The notes below the pieces were generated by a model. The model was not told where the DNA came from. It saw only the letters and a program-made list of their open reading frames with translations, and did no database searches. 64,000 nt of DNA from Ciona savignyi (lineage: Eukaryota > Chordata > Ascidiacea > Phlebobranchia > Cionidae), in contig CH002510.1 of the NCBI GenBank assembly GCA_000149265.1, forward strand, positions 37,985 through 101,984, written 5' to 3'. Made by a program: the position numbers and the translations under genes. Shown here piece after piece: positions 1-13,243 of this stretch (position 1 is the stretch's first letter; every line of letters begins with the position of its first letter).

Positions 1-300
1 CATCATAACTCACTTGCACAGCTTGAATGCGTTTTAACTGCCTGATAGTATGTTGTACGTATGCAGTGCGTGATGATTTATAATATACAGAAGAAAGTAT
101 TAGCATTTCCCACAGTCTATGAGCATATCCGATCAAATAGATTGGTGATTTCAATTAATGCGATGCCTTTAACCACACAAATGCAGACTCGATGTTGGTT
201 GCCAGCTAACAGTTTGTTTCCTTTGGCATGGCATTTAGCGGAAATAAACCCAGTTAGTTAATGGGCTTTACTAAAATTAAAGAGTGATATTCTGTTTCAG

Positions 301-3300
301 GTCTTCTTACCATACAAACCTTTTTGTTGGTGCGCCGTTAGATGAAAATAAGCAAGGATCTTTGTTCCAATGTACATTTGATGGTTCAACAAGTGGGAAT
401 ACTATTTGTAACAAACAAACACCGTTTGGTAATACCAGCAGAAAATCATAAGTTTTAAAAAGTTGTGTTTTTATTATTTATTTATCTAACTAAACACAAA
501 GGGTTTTATAAATTATAAAATTATAAGTTTAGAAATCAACTAAATGAATAATTAATAAAATCACACTAAACGTAAATGTGGACATTTACTGTTGCAGATA
601 CCGATATTAGGGTTATTAAAATATTTAAAGAAATGTTGTTAGTTAACATCACTTGATAGTATAATCTTGTTTATGCCATTTTACAGCGTGTTGCATCTCA
701 TTGTATCTTATCTATACCGTGGGCACAAGGAGCCATTGTAGCCTGTTTTAAATTTATTGAAACGTTTCTACTCTTTTATTTCAACCCATTATTTTACTGC
801 ACTGTGTGAAATCTGCTGCTTTACAAAATAAATAATCGACTATGCAGGGTCACATTAAACTGTATTACCAAATTCAACCATTGGGCCTTACACTAAATGA
901 AAATCACGTTTCTTTGTAAGATTTCCTTAATTAAAGAAGTTTTATTTATGTTAAATACTTTCAAATACTTTAATTAAATATAAATTCTTATCCTGGAATC
1001 CGTTTGTTTAAGTCAAAGAACATTTTCACTTATTATTAATAATTGCATATTAATGATTGTTTTAATGAGGTCAAACGACTTATAAGTTTTCATTTCTTTA
1101 GAAAAACGTGGTGCAATTGGAACTTCTATCAGCGCAGATTACAACGGAGAAAGTATATACGTATGTTTTTCATACAGATTGTAACTTGGAACTATGGTCA
1201 GCTAAATAGATTTCCTTAACTTTACATTTCCGGTTTTTAATAACAATACATGTACAAAATAATTTTTCATCGTGCATTATTTATAATAGTCTGTTGTATA
1301 GACTTTTTAACGCCACAAGAATAGTTTAGACACCATACATCGTTTAGTTAATCTTCTGTAATCATGTAATTTTATTATTATGTTAAAAACAGGTATGTGG
1401 ACACCAGCATGTCATTGAATGCGCAAAATCTAATTTACAAAAACGAATGATCGGAGTTTGTTTTAAAAAATCAACAATATCTGAAAACATCGAACTTCTT
1501 AAGTCACCTTGCACTACAGGTAACCAAACAGCGAAGAGTTTATATTATGTTTATATACATATTAAATTATTTCACAGTTTTTGGCCGAACCCTTATTATG
1601 GAAACGCTTTACTGCTGCTTATTTTTCCTTCTAATTGTCGGCTCCTTATTGTAATTTCCGTAAAAATATTTTTGATTTGCGTGTTTCACCAACTCTTCTT
1701 ATGCCCGTTTCTGTATTCTATTTATAAACTTAAGTCATTTATTCAACTAAATACTTAAACTAAACTCTAAATTATATTTTGTATTATAGCGTGTCCGGTC
1801 GGTTCAATTGTAGCTGATATCATATTCGTCCTTGATGATTCTGGGAGTGTGAGAAATGCTCAATATGATATTTCACTAAATTGGGTGATTAAAGTTGTTT
1901 CTGTATTCAGGTAAAACAAAATAACTAAACTTTTGACAGTGGTTTTTACAACTATTATTTTACAGACCTAACATTGAGCAAGGCGATGTGCACATCGGAG
2001 TAATTGTATTCAGTAAAACAACCGAGTTGCGTATACATTTACAGCACTGGAACTACGATTTACTATTGGGTACAGTAGATGTTAACCCTGTTTTTGTTAA
2101 AAATTATCCTTTAATCTAGTTATTATATTTCAGAAAAAATAAGAAATCTTAAGGATGTGAGAAAAAGAGGAGGATTCACCTATATAGGCAAGGCTATTGA
2201 CCTTACAGTTGACACGTTTAATATTGAAGGAAGACTAAATACTCCAAAACAAATGATTCTGATAACTGATGGTCAATCTCATGACCACGTGGAGTCGTCA
2301 GCAAATACTGCAAGGTAAGAACGTGTTTCAGAATCTAATATTTCAGAATCCCTTTTACTGTAACCTTTTTGATTCTATACAAAACATGTAATATTTGTAA
2401 TAATTGGGGTAGTAAATAATAGGTCAAAAGGCATTATAACGATTTCCGTTGGCGTTGGAAGCGGTATAGATGAATCGCAACTTTTGTCGATAGCTGGTGA
2501 CTCGAATCGCGTGTTTCGAGCTACAGATTTTAGCAATCTAGAGAATATAGTAGAAGGGGTCAGATCTTCCATACAGGACACCGCCATTGTAAAGCTGGAA
2601 GGTATCAAACAAAATGTTTTACATTAAAACTAACAATTCTGAAATTTCACAATCTTGACAATATAGACCAGATCAGCAACACCACAAACACGCTAACGGA
2701 ATGCCAATTTGGAATTTCGTCACAAGTAACAAAGGTATTGTAGTCGTTTCTGTTTTAAACTAATCAAGAAAGAAAAATAATAATTCTTAATTTCAGAAAA
2801 ATAACCTGTACGTCGGGGCGGTTGGTTCGTATGATAGAGCAGGAACAGTTGCTGAATACACCGCTGTTAGTGGTAAAGTTCAAACAACGGATTCATCATT
2901 ATTGAACGAGACACAATATGAAGCAATGATTTCCTCAGTGAATGTTACAAGGGCATCGGATTTCTATCTAGGTAGAAAAATATATCATGTTATTAACTTG
3001 AAGTCACTGACTAATAAAAAAAATTGTCCAAGGCTACTCCATAACAAGTGGTAATTTCTTTGGAGGAGATATAGAATACGTGGCAAGCGGTGCTCCACGT
3101 TATAGATCAAAAGGAATGGTTGGTAAATCCCTTAAGTTATACTATTACATTTCATCATAGAAACTTGTAAATGTGTTCAGGTGGCAATATACAAAGGTGA
3201 TGCTGTTGTTCATTCTTCATCAAAATTTCTCATTCTTTATCCAAGCGAAACATCGAACTTATGGCAATTGGGAGCTTATTTCGGACATTCTGTTTGTGCT

Positions 3301-6300
3301 GTTGACATTAATAAAGATTCGCTAGACGACCTTCTTGTTTCAGCTCCATTGTTTAACGACGTCACTACCGGGTATGATCAAGGAAGAGTATTTGTTTTTA
3401 TGAACGATCCAAACAATAGATTGAAAAACTGGGTAAGAAAAGTCGGTAAATAACCTTAATTATTCAATATTAAATATTTTTTTCTGTTTTGTTATTCTTT
3501 GATCAAAGTTGATATTTTGTAACTAGGAAAGATTTTGTATCCCTGATAGGCTCTTTACCAATATCCTTTCGTGTTAAATTGTTATATATATTTGGAATCA
3601 CACCACCGTACAATTTGCTACAATTGTGTGTCTATACTTCCAGACAATGACCTCATACCGCCCACAAGTATTAAGCGGTTCGAACGCCAACGGAGCTAGG
3701 TTTGGAATGTCAGTAGCGGTAGTTGGTGACGTAGATAAAAACGGATATGACGATATAGCCATTGGTGCACCGATGGAAGGCGGAAATTCGGTTGAAAGCG
3801 GAGCAGTTTATGTTTATTTTGTGTCCAACCAAGGCATCAGTGAAACAAGGAAACAGGTAATGAAGTAACCAGGTTGATATTAAGCCGTAATAAATGTTAT
3901 CCTGTATACCAATATTAATATTACACACAGAGGATACTGGGGAAGTCTGTCACGTCATCTCTTCTTTTATTTGGAGGATATGTGACGGGTGCAAAAGCAC
4001 TCAGCAATGATGTTGATGGAAATGGTTATTCGGATCTTGTAATATCAGCACCAGCAAGCGACAGGATAATTGTCTTGCGTGCCCGACCTATTGTGAAAGT
4101 TCGAACACAGATTACATTGAATCCAACGTCTATAGACTTAATCAAATGCTTTACAAGTTCTTTAAAAGCCTGTAGCAATGTGACAGTGTGTTTAAATGTC
4201 AGTTATACAGACGGCGTGCCATTCGAAGCTCCACATGGTATGGTCATGTATATTCTATGTTTGTTATTGCAGCGTATGTAACTAAACCGTTTGCAGAATT
4301 AAATGTAACCATGAAGCTGGATTCACTTCTAGGGAATCAACCAAACAAAAGAATTGTGTTTCTGGCTTCCGCTTTATCGGATCAAACCATTCTTCATAGC
4401 ATGAATTCTTTACGGTCGTGCTTTACTCGATCAATACAACTGAACGTGAGTTAAGTTTGCACAGAGTACAACGACACAGCATACACACTACATTATCATG
4501 TGTCGTGTTTCCCATTAAGATACTAGCCTAATATTTATATTATTTCCTGGTATACATTTTATATTGTGCAAGCCCGATGTGATTTCGATATTTAAACTTT
4601 TTCTGCACCAAACTTCACAGACCTTAGCAAAATTTAAACCATTAGGCAAACATTATCTGTTTGTGTAGGCCTACACATAATTAAACATATTACATGTTTT
4701 TTAAAACCTTGCAACCATTAAAAAATCAATTGTTGCTCGACAAACATTCATTTACATACCGTTATTAAGGCGGTACCAAGATACCGCCTAGGCTTAGAAA
4801 CCAATTTTATTGATAGAGCGTCATTACTGGTTACTCTGTTAACTATTATCTACATACAGGGCGCTTACTACACATCATCTGTATCAAATGAAATCTTTCA
4901 AAAGGCCCTTCGGGTGGAAGTAACCGTTGATTTTGTAAATCATTACAAGACCACTATTATGTCTGACATATTAGATCCGTGGTCGCCAAAAACTACCACA
5001 GCCAATTGGGAATTTCAAAAAAATTGTTCCGGGGATAATGGAAATAAGTGTATTCACGATCTAAAAATGGACACTGTCTTTTCGTAAGCACATAATTTGC
5101 CAGGTTTTAATGTACGTATTTTAAAGCAGTGTTTCTCAAAAGCATAACACCGAATGGAGCACCATTGATATTGGGATCGAATCCAGGACTTCTTTTAATC
5201 AATGTGACTATTAGTAATCTTGGCCCAGATCACTCGTACTTCACGAGAGTTAACATCACAGGAAATTTAGAACGAAATAAGGTGATATAAAAAGTATATA
5301 TTTTCTCAGCATTTTTATTATTTTTTAAAATGCGTCGTTAAAAGGTGTCGGGGTCTTGCATAAACGTGATGCAAAATGAAAGGCCAGACATCACGTTGGT
5401 CAGCTACAAGGCTTCCAGTTCGTTTGTACATGGTTTTATGAAAAAAGGAGAACAGGTAATTACGACGTATGTTAGTGTTGCGATCTGTTAACGGCGTATT
5501 CATGGTCAGTGTTCTTTCGTGTTGGAATATTCCCTAGCATCCTTGACGACAAAAGCTGAAATTCGGGATATCCTACTTCAAGGCGTGGTGTTTTCAAAGT
5601 AAGTTAATTAATAGTTTATTTTAAGGTGTTATTTACTGATTTTACTTAGTTTAAGGGAAAATCTGCAAAACGATCCCGTGTCAAATAACAACGTTTTTAA
5701 ATTCCGAAAGCAAGTTCTGTACAAAGCATCGATTGTTCAAACAAGGTATTTGTATTTAATGCTTTAAAAAGTTTGTTATTGCATAACCACCATTTTTTTC
5801 TGCAGTTCTTCTAAACCAATCGCGGTGTTCTATAACCGCACAGTGGTGCCATCCGCTTTCGTTCACAACCTGAGCAACACTATTTTAGGCATGTCTAACA
5901 ACATAACACACGAACACACGGTATGAAAAAAGCATACATACTTTCTGTCCTTATATTTAAACATTGATGAGTATATTCCATGCCAGATTTACAACCGTGG
6001 ACCTAATTTGGTTTCTAAAGCTTCAATGGTGTTTACATGGCCTTGGCAAACCAAAGAAGGGCTTCCCTTGCTATATCTCTACAAATTCGAATGTATCGTA
6101 AGTTCTGCTGCAACTTACTTTAACATTCCTCCAAGAATTAAATTATGCATAATGTTTACAGCCGCAGAGTATATGTCAATGCAACACGATGAACAAAGTG
6201 AACGAATACGGACTTGCAATAAACAACGAAACGAGCTCAGCGAATATCTCAATCAACTTTAATTCAAATGTTAATTTCCCAGATGTAACAGTAAGTTGTC

Positions 6301-7021
6301 TCTGTAAATATTTCGTGCATACTTTACGGTAACTATACTACTTCAACTTTAGACATGCAAGGACGTACGATGCAAGTCCATCTCTTGCAATGTGTCGCAA
6401 CTTCATATATTTTCGACCGTTGTAGTAAAATCCTCGTTTAAACTCTGGTTACCCTCATTAACACAGGTAATTTTTTAACATAAATCATTTCCCGAAACTC
6501 ACATTGGTAGCCACATCTTATTTTCTGGCTGGATTAAACTATTTGTAGGCTTAACAAAAATTGCTTTGCTTACAGCCCCAGCTTGTCAGTCAATTCTCAA
6601 GTTGGTTGAATTTCAGCGCTTCGGAGTCGCCAATACACAATCAGGCTGCAATCGTTTCAACGGTAAGAATTTACGCTTTAGTCTCGCTCAGTAACGTCCT
6701 CGTTTGCACACAGGCGACCACGAAAGTATCCGCGAATGATCCATCAATAAAATCAGAAATTCAAAGCCAACCTAATATTGGACCGATCATAGGAGCTATT
6801 GTGGGAGGCATTTTCTTGCTTATAGTCATAACACTCATTATGTGGAAGGTGATGATATAACTTTGCCACTTCTAGTTTGCGTAAGCTTTGTTCTTCATGC
6901 TCGATTTATTTGTAAATGTATACAGGTTGGATTTTTTGAAAGCAAATATGCTAAGATGAAAAAAGAAGCTGAAGAGGAATTGCACCCCAATGAAACAGAC
7001 AACTCTGTAAAAGAAGAATAA
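301..7021 (+). CDS. Integrin alpha subunit with I (VWA) domain, 5' partial, about 26 exons
   Basis: This is a cell-surface adhesion receptor subunit that pairs with an integrin beta chain. Exons seen with GT/AG borders include 301-428, 1102-1160, 1393-1519, 1790-1910, 1966-2069, 2134-2314, 2423-2601, 2667-2734, 2797-2971, 3033-3122, 3181-3432, 3644-3856, 3931-4237, 4273-4445, 4860-5083, 5130-5281, 5345-5455 and on to 6714-6848 and 6926-7021. The first exons encode beta-propeller (FG-GAP) repeats (LFVGAPLDENKQGS). The I domain follows, with MIDAS motif DDSGS, a downstream GGFTYIGKA threonine and LITDG. Three calcium-binding propeller loops come next (DINKDSLDD, DVDKNGYDD, DVDGNGYSD), then Ig-like thigh and calf regions. 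A membrane segment (GPIIGAIVGGIFLLIVITL) precedes the short tail VGFFESK, and the stop is at 7019-7021. The signal peptide and start lie upstream of the window. Ascidian I-domain alphas include a complement receptor in Halocynthia; a similar role here is inference. Confidence 0.93.
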
Positions 7022-7949
7022 ATATTTCTTCCAAAACTGGCATTACATTTGCATATGTTTATAGTATTGCCATTAAATGTGACCGACACTCTATAAAATG
7101 CTTTTGGACAATATTATGTAAATTGCGAAATTTGATTTGTAATATTTGATTAATGTAAACCATTCATGGCTTTCAAACCTTATGATGATTAAATACTGTA
7201 TTGTACTTTTGTCATAACAGACATCTGTCAAAAGCATTGTTTACATATACCCATAATAACCACTGTAAGGCTTATAGGTCCAGTGAATGAGTGGGAAATC
7301 AATGTGTGTCAAACGTGCATCAACCTTTACAATTGTCATGCGACTGTTATTCACTTACTTTATTTGCGTTGGCATAATATTCGTGCCGTTGTAACACCAT
7401 TTCGAAAAAAGTTAGAAGTTACACGACAAGCAGAATTGCAAACAATAGTAAGTAGTCCGACAATTTAGTCGGGTGTGTTGCATCCGCAAGTTTATACTTT
7501 TATGTGTCTTAAAATATGGATGGCGCCTGTTTGACGAAGGAAAAGGCAACATCGTCAAATGTCAGCGCATGACGTGAATTTTACTATATAATCCGGTTTT
7601 TATTGTTCTTATGTGACGTGTTTACCAGTATATAGCGTAATTGTTTGGGGACGTTATAAATGCCCTTAAGAAAGTTTTTGGTGGCACGTAAGTGTGCCCT
7701 ATATAACTGCTAAAAAGTAACTTATATGGATGACTGAAACTATGACTTAATGACGCGTTGCTTTAAGATGATGAATAAACCCGTTGCTGAGACTTTGACT
7801 TAGATTCTGAGAGCAAGAGTATTAGACAGAAGCAGTGTTTCTGTGGTATGAAGCGTCCAGTGAGTTTAAGGTCAACCTTGCTCACAGCGCGGCTTGCTAG
7901 AACGTCATGTAGTGCCCCAACCCACCACGACGACCAATTAACTTTAAAA
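7022..7949. other. Spacer after integrin gene
   Basis: This is the 3' untranslated region and intergenic spacer of the integrin gene. Only short open frames without recognisable protein features are present, and no RNA gene is seen. Confidence 0.5.
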
Positions 7950-8245
7950 CTATAGCAAGCTCCACATGTGCTTAGTGCGTTGCCTTTCAGTCAAAGGGTT
8001 GCGGATACGATACTGGTCACTAGCTAGTCGATTGTGTCCTTTGAAAAGGCTCTTAACGGACATTGCCTGAACAGAGCGGATTTTAGGGTTCTAGTAAGAT
8101 GAAGGAACGTGTGATTCATACACGACACACTGTAATAGTTTAGGTAACCCGACAGTGGGCGCGAGGTGACGTGACCCTTGCCCGTGTGTTAACTGCCATG
8201 GTTTTCCCATTAATATGGATAAACATAAATTCTTAGTTTTCTCCC
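7950..8245 (+). repeat. Degenerate tRNA-derived SINE (family 1)
   Basis: This aligns by eye with the better copy at 42097-42400. It has the tRNA-like GTTGCCTTTCAGTCAAAGG block, then ACTGGTCACTAGCTAGTCG, the internal ACATTGCCTGAAC block, GGTAACCCGACAGTGGGCGC and GGTTTTCCCATT. Many mismatches indicate an old copy. Confidence 0.65.
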
Positions 8246-8823
8246 TGACGGGCATAAACATGACTATCCTATTATCTTGAATAAACCTACCTTTAAAAAC
8301 CCAATAGTAATGGTGCAAATAATAAAGAAAGCTGCACAACTAACACTTACTCTAACTTTTATTAGCAGACATTTTTAAAACGACTTAATTGCTACATACC
8401 TTTCTCTTAAAAAGCCCTAAGCAAACTTTTTACCCATTTTGGTGAGGTGGTGTTTCTGGGTCTTGACTGAAACACGGTTAAAGACTGTTCAGGTGTTTAA
8501 TAAACGGTTGTTCAGACATTTCATAAAGGATTCGACTAGGTCGCGATTAATTTCGACCCGGAAACCCTTCGTCTAAAAGGCCTCAGCATTTCTTTGCTTA
8601 GTAAGACTTTAACCTGCAATAGAGTAAGTAAAGTTTTGGTTTCAGTTTAGTCACGTTTTGATGGGATACCAGGTCAACTGTGCGTAGGAGGAATGTTCTT
8701 AAACAAACCACTTCAGAGTATTCTCCACTGTTGGATTGGTTATAAAATAAACTTTACAAGGCAAATGGTCGCGTGTGTCTATGTTTACGCTAAGTACAGG
8801 ACATAGCGTGTAGACTTTAAAGA

Positions 8824-11706
8824 ATGAAACGTGCCCAGATTTGCACACCGAACGAGCCTCTAGTAATCACCGAAACGGTAATACCGGAAGCACCTTCAAA
8901 TGGAGCTGTAGTACAGGTGAAATACTTGTGTGTGTATACCAGTGCTTCTCAAATGGTGCGCCGCGGCGCACTGGTGCGCCACAGGGGTTAGCTAGGTGCG
9001 CCACACTTGCATTTCGTGAATTTACGACAGAGTGTGCATAGATCATAAACTACTAAATGGTTAGTGTCTAGTTCGATCTTTTCCATTGTAACGTTAGTTC
9101 TACATTAACTTTCGAAAAGCAAGAGCGCTCAAGAAACAGTAATTTAGTATTTTTCCTTAATTGTTTAGGTATTTAGCATATTGTATTGACTCCTCGTGTA
9201 AAGTGCGCCCGTTCGTTTTTTAAATGGTCTCGGGTGCGCCACGAGGTCAAAAAGATCGAGAAGCACTGGTGTATACACATCTTACTTTTCGATTGCTAGA
9301 AATAATGTCGGTTACCGGATTGCAGATTTTCTATAGCGGAATATGCCATTCCGATATATATCAGTGGAAGAACTACAATGATTTCGGTGATATGAAACGA
9401 GTGTATACTGACCACCCGGACTGCAATCTACCAGTAGTTCCAGGACATGAAATTGCTGGGAAACTATATTCTATTGGAGATGGGTGTTTTGAGAGTGGGT
9501 GAATTGTTATTAGTGCAGTTTTAGTAAACTTTTGTGGCATTGTGATTCTATATGCAGATGACTTAGGGTTAAAAACTGGCGACAGCGTGGTTGTGTACCC
9601 GTGGATAGGCTGCGGTTTGTGTGGATATTGCAAAAAGGACAACACTCCGCATTGTCAATACGGTTACAATGTTATAGGGTTCGGTGCATCAGCTGGAGGG
9701 TTAGTGAAGCATTTCTAAACCAAATTTTCTAGCGAAATAGTGATTTAGTTAATCATTTCAGGTACGCAAGTCACGTTTCTGTTCAAGACATAAAATTTGT
9801 GTTAAAGTTGCCAGGTTCAATTCCGTTGGACGTAGCTTCCCTACTTCCCTGCTCCGGGCTCACTGCGTATAACGCAACAAATGCTGCAAAAGAAAGTGTC
9901 GAAAATGCGAAAGCATATAAAGGTAACCGCTTTAAAACCGTGATAAATTATCCCAGAATAAATAAATCTCCCCGAATGTTACAATGCATAAGCTCACAAG
10001 AGGGCGAACAGGTGTTTGTTTCCTTAAATGATAATGTCGTTTGCTTTTGAACCGTTAATTACCCGGTTCGAGCCACTAGTATACTCTTATCCGTCAGCTC
10101 ACAAGCACGTTGGTGGACACTACCTTACGATAACCAGACGACAACAAATAGCTATTAATTTCAGGTAAAGGATCTTTAATGATTATAGGGGCTGGTGGTT
10201 TAGGATTATGGTGTTTGGGAATGGCAAGGCAGATTCTCCCATCGAAGACAAATATTGTACTTGCGGATAGCCAGGTATACTAAACAGTCGAGCACGTTTA
10301 AATGGTCCGTATAGCGGTATAGCTACGAAATATGATAGGCATTTATGATTTCAGGAACATAAGTTAACTATCGCAAAGGAATATGGATGCAACGAGACTG
10401 TTCTATGGGATTCTGTGTGCCCTGAAAAAGATATTGTCGAAAGAACATGTGCTCTGGGAAACAACGGTGGTTTTGATGCAATTCTGGATTTTGTCAATTC
10501 CCAGGTCACTGCAGAGAGAGCACAGAAGTGTCTTAACACGGTAAACGTCGTTCACCCGATTTAGTGAGTTTCCGAATTACCAAATTTCTTTTAAAAATCA
10601 CGACATTGATGTTATCCTAAATAACAATAACGTTAAATTGTATATTTTACATTGTTAACAGGGTGGGACCCATGTCATGGTTGGATTATACGGCGGTGCT
10701 GCGAGGATCAGTTTGCCTCGAACAGTACTGAGCTCTAGAAAAATACAAGGAATTCACGTTGGAAGACTACAACAGTTAAAGGATTTATTACAGCTGGCTG
10801 CCTTGAACAAGGTACTGTTGATGATGTCATACATTTAGAATTAGCCTTTGCAGCAAACTGGGCCCTGTTCTGGCCTAGGATGAATTGCAACTTTTAAAAA
10901 TAAATGCCGGTGTTTTAACAATGTATTGTTACCGACTACCGTTGGTGCATATATAAAGCAAATCCGGTCATGATATTTATTCTTGGTTAAATAGACCTTT
11001 ACTTGAAATTAAAATTCCACATTACTAACTACAAACCCAGCGATATGATGGGTTCTACCAAATTGAACAAACGTCTTAATCATGGACAATACACTGCAAT
11101 GGCTTTGGTAATCCGACGGTAAACGCGAGGTTATCTGATGATTAACCGTATGTTAACAGTTTTACACCGCTTACGTTTTCCCATTCACGAGAATAAACAA
11201 ACACAAACAACCCATCCCTAGATTCTTATATGAAGTATGAATCAATTAGGCTTATATTGGCCATACTTACCAAATTCAATTTAGACTCTGGCATAAAAAG
11301 GGGGTTTCTGAAAAATTCTATTTGTTTGAGCATCATCATTCAAGTATAAACTGGAACAAATGTAAGGATATCTTAATAACTCATGGCCACCAAAGCGCTG
11401 CAGTAACTACTATTTTAAGGCTAAGACCTTTTTACTGATTATGTCCATTTCATTAATTCCCTAAGTTTATTGCCAACGGCGAAATTTAACTTATCAGCCG
11501 GTGTTTGGTTTCAGCTGACAGCCGCCGATCTACTGAACGAGTTCGACCGAGTTTACCATTTTGACCACACAAAGTTAATATGATCAATATTTTCTCAGAT
11601 TCGACCACCTCCCTTGATTTATTTTAAACTTGACGATGTAACAAAAGCTTTGACAGATTTGGACTCTGGCAAAATGAACGGCAGGGGAATTATAAAGTTT
11701 GAGTGA
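8824..11706 (+). CDS. Zinc-dependent alcohol dehydrogenase (MDR family), 8 exons
   Basis: This is a medium-chain NAD(P)-dependent alcohol dehydrogenase; its substrate is unknown. Exons by splice sites are 8824-8916, 9326-9494, 9558-9699, 9762-9922, about 10166-10274, about 10355-10539, about 10662-10810 and 11599-11706. Exon 1 begins MKRAQICTPNEPL. Exon 2 carries the catalytic-zinc cysteine in SGICHSDIYQW and the GHEIAGKL histidine-glutamate pair. Exon 3 carries the structural-zinc cysteine cluster (CGLCGYCKKDNTPHC). Exon 5 has the Rossmann glycine motif IIGAGGLGLW. The last exon ends GRGIIKFE, typical of the family C-terminus. Intron 1 holds a hAT-type MITE and intron 7 a SINE fragment. The reading frame is continuous through all exons. 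An AATAAA at 11734-11739 is a likely polyadenylation signal. The length, about 340 residues, is normal for the family. Confidence 0.9.
8940..9268. mobile_element. Non-autonomous hAT-type MITE in ADH intron 1
   Basis: The element starts CAGTGCTTCTC and ends GAGAAGCACTG, an exact 11-base terminal inverted repeat. It is flanked on both sides by the 8-base direct repeat GTGTATAC (8932-8939 and 9269-9276), the target-site length of hAT transposons. It is 329 bp long with a GC-rich hairpin near the left end (GGTGCGCCGCGGCGCACTGG). No transposase frame is present. Confidence 0.88.
11038..11200 (+). repeat. 3' fragment of SINE family 1 in ADH intron 7
   Basis: The stretch matches the 3' half of the 42097-42400 SINE: GATGGGTTCTACCAAATT, ACACTGCAATGGCTTTGGTA, ACCGTATG and TTTTCCCATTCACGAGAATA. 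It has diverged and the tRNA-like head is missing. Confidence 0.55.
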
Positions 11707-12407
11707 TGGCAACTTTGTAAAAATGACAACACCAATAAAATATTAATACAGAAAACATAATTTATTGACGTTAAGGTTGTTTGAATATTTTGTTTTAGAT
11801 CCAAACACACAAATATTTTATAATGTGGTTGTGTACATACCGATGGGATAGGTATTTTAACCTGAATCAAACGGTCAATGGCTCATGAATTCGTAAAGCG
11901 GTAACGGTGTGACGCCGCAGCCAACCTTGGTTTAATGGTTTGCGAGTGATTAACAAAATATTTTAGTATTTAGAGTTCATTGATCCATTAAGCAGCCAAT
12001 GTCTACCGAGTGACATTTTTTGGTTTGACAACCCTCTTGCTGAAAAGCGACGGACTACCCCAATTAGGGTGGATTCCAATAAACACACATGGGTTCAGAG
12101 AAGTTGTAACATAAAAAGTTGTTAAATTAACTCGTTGCTTATTGCATTGTGTTTAAATTAAAACAAAATTGGTGACGATTGGTTCAATCAACAACTAAAC
12201 AGGCTTACTTTGGGACACACCAGCGCAGGAGATTAAGAGTGGAGATTAAACCAAACTCGCTTGGATTGTTGTCTTTAAACGCTATGCAACCAGATGATAC
12301 TTTTCTTCAATATAAAGTTAGGTCGGTTGTGCTCTTTTTGTTAATTGTCATTATATCTTGAACTGTCCAAGCTTACAACTTTTTGTGGAGGTAATCAAAT
12401 TTTTCAG
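11707..12407. other. Intergenic spacer between convergent ADH and PET117
   Basis: It contains the ADH 3' untranslated region and presumably that of PET117, since the two genes converge here. A 60-codon frame at 12179-12361 has no recognisable features. Confidence 0.45.
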
Positions 12408-12918
12408 TCAAGAATTCAAATTTTTTTCCCTCTGTTCAAAAAGTGCTTTGGTCAAGCGTTGTTCTTCTTCTAGCCGTAAAAGGTTCTCTGCCTTTTTTCG
12501 CTCTTTCTCTTCAAGTCTGGCCAGATCTCTTCGAACACCTTCTCTCATTTGCTAAAAAAAATGAATGTGGATGGTTAGGCTTTTTACAACACAGGTAAGG
12601 GTGTTGTAAAATATTATTAAAATAATGACAATGTATAGGTGTACATCAGACAACTTCACAAAACCTTTAAAGCGAGTAAAGAAAAAAATAAGTATATTTA
12701 GAAACTTTGTGTTGGGAAGAGTTAAATTTTAAATATCACTGTATAGCAAACTAATAATAAACAAAAATGTGTTTCACCTAAAGTGAAGTAAAAATTGTTT
12801 TTGGATATTATTAAAATCACACCTCTTTGGATTGTTCTTGATTCCAATGCACATAAGCTACCATTGTAGTTGTAAAAATAATTGAGCCACCTAAAGCAAA
12901 TCGAGCAGCAGTAGACAT
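12408..12918 (-). CDS. PET117: PET117-like cytochrome c oxidase assembly factor, 2 exons
   Basis: This is a small mitochondrial inner-membrane protein needed for cytochrome c oxidase assembly. Exon 1 is 12823-12918 (32 codons, MSTAARFALGGSIIFTTTMV...) and exon 2 is 12408-12551 (47 codons plus stop). The junction is in frame and both sites are GT/AG. The layout is that of the family: a short N-terminal segment, one hydrophobic helix (residues about 7-23), VHW, then a basic and acidic helix containing MREGVRRDLARLEEKERKK. The total of 79 residues equals the family's usual size of about 80. Two good acceptor sites lie upstream (near 12948 and 13111). It follows ZNF106 on the same strand with 325 bp between them, which may matter for its expression. 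Identification rests on size, order of segments and the DGV/EGVxRD-type motif. Confidence 0.82.
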
Positions 12919-13243
12919 GACAGGCTATGTATATGGTTTATACACCTAAAATAAAAGAATATAAATTGGTGAAGACCAAAAACAATAAACCCCAAATATA
13001 GAAGACGTATATGATAAACCATGATGTACAATATAGTAGGCACCAGTATAAAATCATGCAAATTTGGCACACAAAAAAAATAACAACAATAAAACAAGGA
13101 GGTCGTTACCTGAAAATAAGTTTAAGTAAATAAAGTCCAGATAAGAAATAAGAAATGGTCCTCGACGCACTACATCCATACATTAGAAAAAAATTGTACA
13201 ATATGACATAGATATTTGAAAACGATGTAAATGAAAACAAAAA

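Noticed and set aside
61-261. 66-codon frame at the left edge
   Set aside because: It lies before the first integrin exon acceptor at 300, probably in an intron, with no match to an integrin N-terminus.
12358-12555. 65-codon plus-strand frame
   Set aside because: It is the antisense of PET117 exon 2; the minus-strand protein is the convincing one.
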